NCBI GenBank assembly: GCA_963640395.1
Contig: CAVHZH010000035.1
Span: 1 to 19,847 of the forward strand
Source: W0P33-017 sp963640395
GTDB lineage: Bacteria > Bacillota > Clostridia > Lachnospirales > Lachnospiraceae
DNA length: 19,847 nt
Direction: 5' to 3'
A program made the translations under genes and the position numbers. The notes under the pieces are model-generated. The model did not search any database, was not told the DNA's origin, and saw only the letters and a program-made list of their open reading frames with translations. Positions 17,701-19,847 of this stretch are shown here, one piece after another. Positions within the stretch are counted from its first letter, which is position 1. The number at the start of each line of letters is the position of its first letter.

Positions 17701-18580
17701 CATAGCCGTAGATGGCAAGGAAGATGTAAAGACAGGTCTTTTTGAGACAAAGGAGATCTATGTATGCAAGCATAAGGTAGCAAAGCCGACTGTATTTATC
17801 CCGGTATTCCCCGGAACGAACTGCGAGTACGACAGCGCAAAGGCATTTGAGCGTGCCGGTGCGGATGTCATCACAAAGGTATTCCGCAATCTGGACGCAG
17901 CCGGTATCCGTGATTCTGTCGATGAGTTTTCAAAGGCGATCGCACAGGCACAGATCATCATGTTCCCCGGCGGCTTCTCAGCCGGTGACGAGCCGGAGGG
18001 CAGCGCGAAGTTCTTCGCCAATGCATTCCGCAGCGAGAAGATCAGCGAGGAAGTCATGAAGCTGTTGAACGAGCGTGACGGATTGGCACTGGGTATCTGC
18101 AACGGCTTCCAGGCACTCATCAAGCTCGGTCTTGTTCCCTACGGAAAGATCACGGAGCAGACCGCTGACTCGCCGACACTGACCTACAATACGATCGGTC
18201 GTCATGTCAGCAAGATGGTATACACAAAGGTCGTTTCCAACAAGTCACCGTGGATGGCGGGCGCGACACTCGGCGGCATCTACACGAATCCGGCTTCACA
18301 CGGAGAGGGACGTTTTGTAGCACCGAAGGAGTGGCTGGATGAGCTGTTTGCGAACGGACAGGTAGTGACACAGTATGTGAACGAGTCCGGCAAGCCGACG
18401 ATGGATGAGGAGTGGAACGTCAACGGCTCCTACATGGCGATCGAGGGCATTACCAGCCCGGACGGTCGTGTACTCGGCAAGATGGCACACTCCGAGCGCC
18501 GCGGCGATGCAGTCGCAGTCAATATCTACGGCGAGCAGGATATGAAGATCTTTGAGAGCGGTGTGGAGTATTTTAAATAG
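14777..18580 (+). CDS. purL: Phosphoribosylformylglycinamidine synthase, single-chain form
   Basis: The 1267-residue enzyme converts FGAR, glutamine and ATP to FGAM in purine synthesis. It is the large form with the synthetase and glutaminase in one chain. Synthase landmarks are SDHCRHTTFSTEL, the THNHPTEIEPFGGAATCLGG stretch and GGKDSMSGTF. The C-terminal class I glutaminase has PGTNCEYDSAKAFERAGAD, FPGGFSAGDEPEG, the nucleophile C1108 in GICNGFQ, and H1175 and E1177 in SHGEGRF, so the catalytic triad is intact. A GGAGGA ribosome site precedes the ATG. No other purine gene lies in the window, so it stands alone. A stem-loop follows. Confidence 0.96.
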   Translation: MSNVRRVYAEKKPDFAVAAKDLKSEIKSYLGIGTVTNVRVLIRYDIENISDETYEKAKVTVFSEPPVDDLYEESFDAKGAAVFSVEYLPGQFDQRADSAVQCVRLLNEEEEPIIRSATTYVIEGDLDAEQLEAIKKHCINPVDSRETGMEKPETLVQDFPEPEDVKIFDGFTAMAEQELKELYDSLNLAMTFKDFLHIQNYFKNEEHRDPSVTEVRVLDTYWSDHCRHTTFSTELTDVSFGDGYYRQPMEDTYKDYLETHQKMYAGRDDKFVCLMDLALMAMKRLKKEGKLDDQEESDEINACSIVVPVEIDGETQEWLVNFKNETHNHPTEIEPFGGAATCLGGAIRDPLSGRTYVYQAMRVTGAADPTGSVRDTIPGKLPQKKLVRGAAQGYSSYGNQIGLATGYVKEIYHPGYVAKRMEIGAVMGAAPKSAVQRLNSDPGDVIILLGGRTGRDGIGGATGSSKAHNTQSTAVCGAEVQKGNAPTERKLQRMFRRPEVSHMIKKCNDFGAGGVSVAIGELAAGLRVNLDLVPKKYAGLDGTELAISESQERMAVVVAPEDVEQFLKYAAEENLEAVEVATVTSEPRLVLTWRDKEIVNISRAFLDTNGAHQETAVAVDVPEESENFFHKYELPAVAAALESGDVKGAWTETLKDLNVCSQKGLVERFDGSIGAGSVYMPYGGRYQLTETQSMVAKLPVLEGKCDTVTMMSYGFDPYLSSWSPYHGAAYAVVESLSRIVAAGGDYSKVRFTFQEYFRRMSEDPARWSQPFAALLGAYQAQIALGLPSIGGKDSMSGTFNEIDVPPTLVSFAVDVATRQDVITPELKEAGNKLMLFKMARDAYDLPDYEQAMKLYDTVHALIGKQAVVSAYALDGKGIAAAVSKMGFGNKLGVTIDSGVSKETLFAPAFGSLVAEVPVAAVETVKEAFAAAGIADACAVIGRVNDTKSFVYDEMTLAMDDAIAIWSGTLEKVFPTIAVDGKEDVKTGLFETKEIYVCKHKVAKPTVFIPVFPGTNCEYDSAKAFERAGADVITKVFRNLDAAGIRDSVDEFSKAIAQAQIIMFPGGFSAGDEPEGSAKFFANAFRSEKISEEVMKLLNERDGLALGICNGFQALIKLGLVPYGKITEQTADSPTLTYNTIGRHVSKMVYTKVVSNKSPWMAGATLGGIYTNPASHGEGRFVAPKEWLDELFANGQVVTQYVNESGKPTMDEEWNVNGSYMAIEGITSPDGRVLGKMAHSERRGDAVAVNIYGEQDMKIFESGVEYFK

Positions 18581-18596
18581 AAGTATGAATAGCAGT

Positions 18597-18633
18597 GCAA
18601 GAAAGAATCCTGCAAAGCAGGATTCTTTCTTGC
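18597..18633 (+). terminator. Terminator-like hairpin after purL
   Basis: The arms 18597-18612 and 18618-18633 pair perfectly over 16 bases around CAAAG. The tail after the stem is only GTTTG, so termination may be imperfect. Confidence 0.75.
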
Positions 18634-18658
18634 GTTTGACCGGGATTGCGCATATAAT
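18630..18658 (+). promoter_or_regulatory. Candidate promoter of the nuclease gene
   Basis: TTGCGT (18630-18635), 17 nt, and a perfect TATAAT (18653-18658). The -35 overlaps the end of the purL hairpin. A start near 18665 gives a leader of about 54 nt. Confidence 0.5.
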
Positions 18659-18718
18659 CAATGACTGGGGAAAATGCGCGTAAGCGGGGCAGAATCTGTT
18701 TTGCAAAGAGGAGAGAAA

Positions 18719-19696
18719 ATGCGCAAAAATTATAAAAAAATCAGGCTGCTGCTCAGTATTCTGATCAGCAGTGCGATGCTGACCGGCTGCTTTTTTGAAC
18801 AGCCAGAGCTGGCAGAACCGTCAGATACAGTAGCTGCCGTAAATGAGAGCAGCAAGGAGACAGATCGGGGAGATGGGCTGTCACTGGATCAGATACCGGA
18901 ATATGCAGGAGAGCCTTATGTCGTGCTCAACGACAATGAGCCGGATTTTGCAGACGAGGATCTGACAACATCATCCTATGAATTTTACAGTGAACTGGAT
19001 GCGCTGGGTCGTTGCGGAGTCGCATACGCATGTGTCGGCGTGGATTTAATGCCGAGCGAGGAACGCGGGGAGATCGGTCCTGTGAAGCCCAGCGGATGGC
19101 ATACGGTGAAATACGATGTCGTGGATGGAAAATATTTATACAACCGCTGCCATCTGATTGCATATCAGTTGTCCGGCGAAAATGCCAATGAAAAGAACCT
19201 GATTACCGGTACCAGATATATGAATGTGGAGGGAATGCTTCCCTTTGAAAACATGGTGGCAGACTATGTAAAGGAAACCGGCAATCATGTCATGTACCGT
19301 GTCTTTCCGGTTTTTGCGGGGGATAATCTGGTTGCGAGCGGTGTAGAGATGGAGGCTGAGTCGGTAGAGGATGGCGGAAAAGGAATCTGCTTTCATGTGT
19401 ATTGCTATAATGTACAGCCGGGTGTTGTGATCGATTATGCGACCGGCGAGAGCGCTTTGCAGGATGACACACCAGAGGATGCGGATACGCCGGATAAGGC
19501 GAACAAGCCCTCCAATGAAAATGAGGTTACAGAATCATCAGACGGCACAGCTCCTGTTATGGTGTGGAAATCTGCTACCGGCAAAAAATATCACAGCACC
19601 AACCACTGCGGATCCATAAACCCGGACAATGCCACGCAGATCACAGAGGAGCAGGCGGTCAGTCAGGGGCTGGACAAATGCGGCAGATGCTGGTGA
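18719..19696 (+). CDS. Secreted lipoprotein DNA/RNA non-specific endonuclease
   Basis: The 325-residue protein has a short lipoprotein signal (KKIRLLLSILISSAMLTGC) with lipobox LTGC and lipidated C24, so it should be anchored on the outer face of the membrane. The nuclease domain has YNRCHLIAYQLSGENANEKN with catalytic-type H145 and NLITGTRYMNVEGMLPFEN with N169, as in the EndA/streptodornase branch of the beta-beta-alpha-metal nucleases. The usual DRGH is NRCH here. A linker rich in Asp, Pro and Asn (about 245-285) leads to a C-terminal module, KYHSTNHCGSIN to DKCGRCW, with one His and three Cys, probably a metal-binding module found on other secreted Firmicute proteins. The ATG at 18719 is preferred over 18674 because AGAGGAG precedes it and the signal then starts correctly. 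Roles in DNA scavenging or uptake are possible. Confidence 0.87.
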   Translation: MRKNYKKIRLLLSILISSAMLTGCFFEQPELAEPSDTVAAVNESSKETDRGDGLSLDQIPEYAGEPYVVLNDNEPDFADEDLTTSSYEFYSELDALGRCGVAYACVGVDLMPSEERGEIGPVKPSGWHTVKYDVVDGKYLYNRCHLIAYQLSGENANEKNLITGTRYMNVEGMLPFENMVADYVKETGNHVMYRVFPVFAGDNLVASGVEMEAESVEDGGKGICFHVYCYNVQPGVVIDYATGESALQDDTPEDADTPDKANKPSNENEVTESSDGTAPVMVWKSATGKKYHSTNHCGSINPDNATQITEEQAVSQGLDKCGRCW

Positions 19697-19751
19697 GCGG
19701 GTCGGTTGATTTTTGGTATTTCTTATGTACACTGGAATGACAGAAAAGAAC

Positions 19752-19781
19752 AAAAAAGGGCACTTGATTTCTCAAATGCCC
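19752..19781 (-). terminator. Intrinsic terminator of a minus-strand gene to the right
   Basis: On the minus strand a stem GGGCA/TGCCC (19781-19777 with 19762-19758), extended by TTGA/TCAA with a mismatch, is followed by six T. This would end a leftward transcript entering from beyond the window. No coding sequence for it is visible before the edge. Confidence 0.5.
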
Positions 19782-19792
19782 TAGTGTATAAT
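19764..19792 (+). promoter_or_regulatory. Candidate plus-strand promoter at the right edge
   Basis: TTGATT (19764-19769), 17 nt, and TATAAT (19787-19792). It would serve a gene beyond the window. The -35 lies inside the hairpin described as a minus-strand terminator, so one of the two readings may be wrong, or the hairpin acts as an operator. Confidence 0.45.
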
Positions 19793-19847
19793 CCGGTCTT
19801 TGACAGTCTTTTAGCAAAAAAAGTCCCGCAGCCCGCTCTACAGGCGG

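Overview
The window looks like the chromosome of an anaerobic, low-to-mid GC Gram-positive of the Clostridia, most likely a gut Lachnospiraceae. This rests on a single-chain 1267-residue PurL, an anaerobic glycerol operon ending in a DUF1667 protein, a VTC/DUF4956/CotH cluster, an XPD/DinG-type helicase carrying an extra N-terminal nuclease-like domain, and strong GGAGG ribosome sites. The genus is not determined. I see no tRNA, rRNA, CRISPR array, transposase or phage gene.

Layout. 1-403: non-coding, with a long imperfect palindrome and a conserved core (element A), then a promoter for a cytidylate-kinase-like protein (404-1021). 1090-3068, minus strand: an OmpR-type response regulator and its histidine kinase, with overlapping stop and start codons. 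3069-3263: divergent control region with a PhoB-style direct repeat. 3264-6578, plus strand: VTC-domain polyphosphate polymerase-like protein, DUF4956 membrane protein and a CotH-family kinase with low-complexity inserts. A bidirectional terminator (6629-6665) separates this from the convergent glycerol operon (11331-6674, minus): glycerol kinase, glycerol-3-phosphate-dehydrogenase-like flavoprotein with a BFD-type [2Fe-2S] domain, a second FAD/NAD oxidoreductase and a DUF1667 Cys-rich protein.

11332-12104 is a 773-bp gene-free region. It has a strong plus-strand promoter, a series of hairpins, and element B, a second copy of the 1-345 architecture bounded by 32-bp direct repeats. Then come a 61-residue Cys-containing small protein, the helicase, purL, a lipoprotein DNA/RNA-nonspecific nuclease, and at the right edge a minus-strand terminator overlapping a plus-strand promoter.

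How the genes fit together. The two-component system lies divergent to the VTC operon, and the operator-like repeat sits at the -35 position of that operon. The likely reading is that the regulator controls a membrane or surface module in which a VTC catalytic domain, a membrane partner and an extracytoplasmic kinase-like protein act together; substrate and product are unknown. The glycerol operon would phosphorylate glycerol, oxidise glycerol-3-phosphate and pass electrons through Fe-S and flavin carriers.

The most unusual material is non-coding. Elements A and B share exact blocks, and both have a long imperfect palindrome upstream of a core that ends in a 9-bp hairpin with a 7-nt loop whose arms differ between copies but keep pairing. 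This suggests a structured RNA or a hairpin-forming non-autonomous repeat that I cannot assign to a known family.
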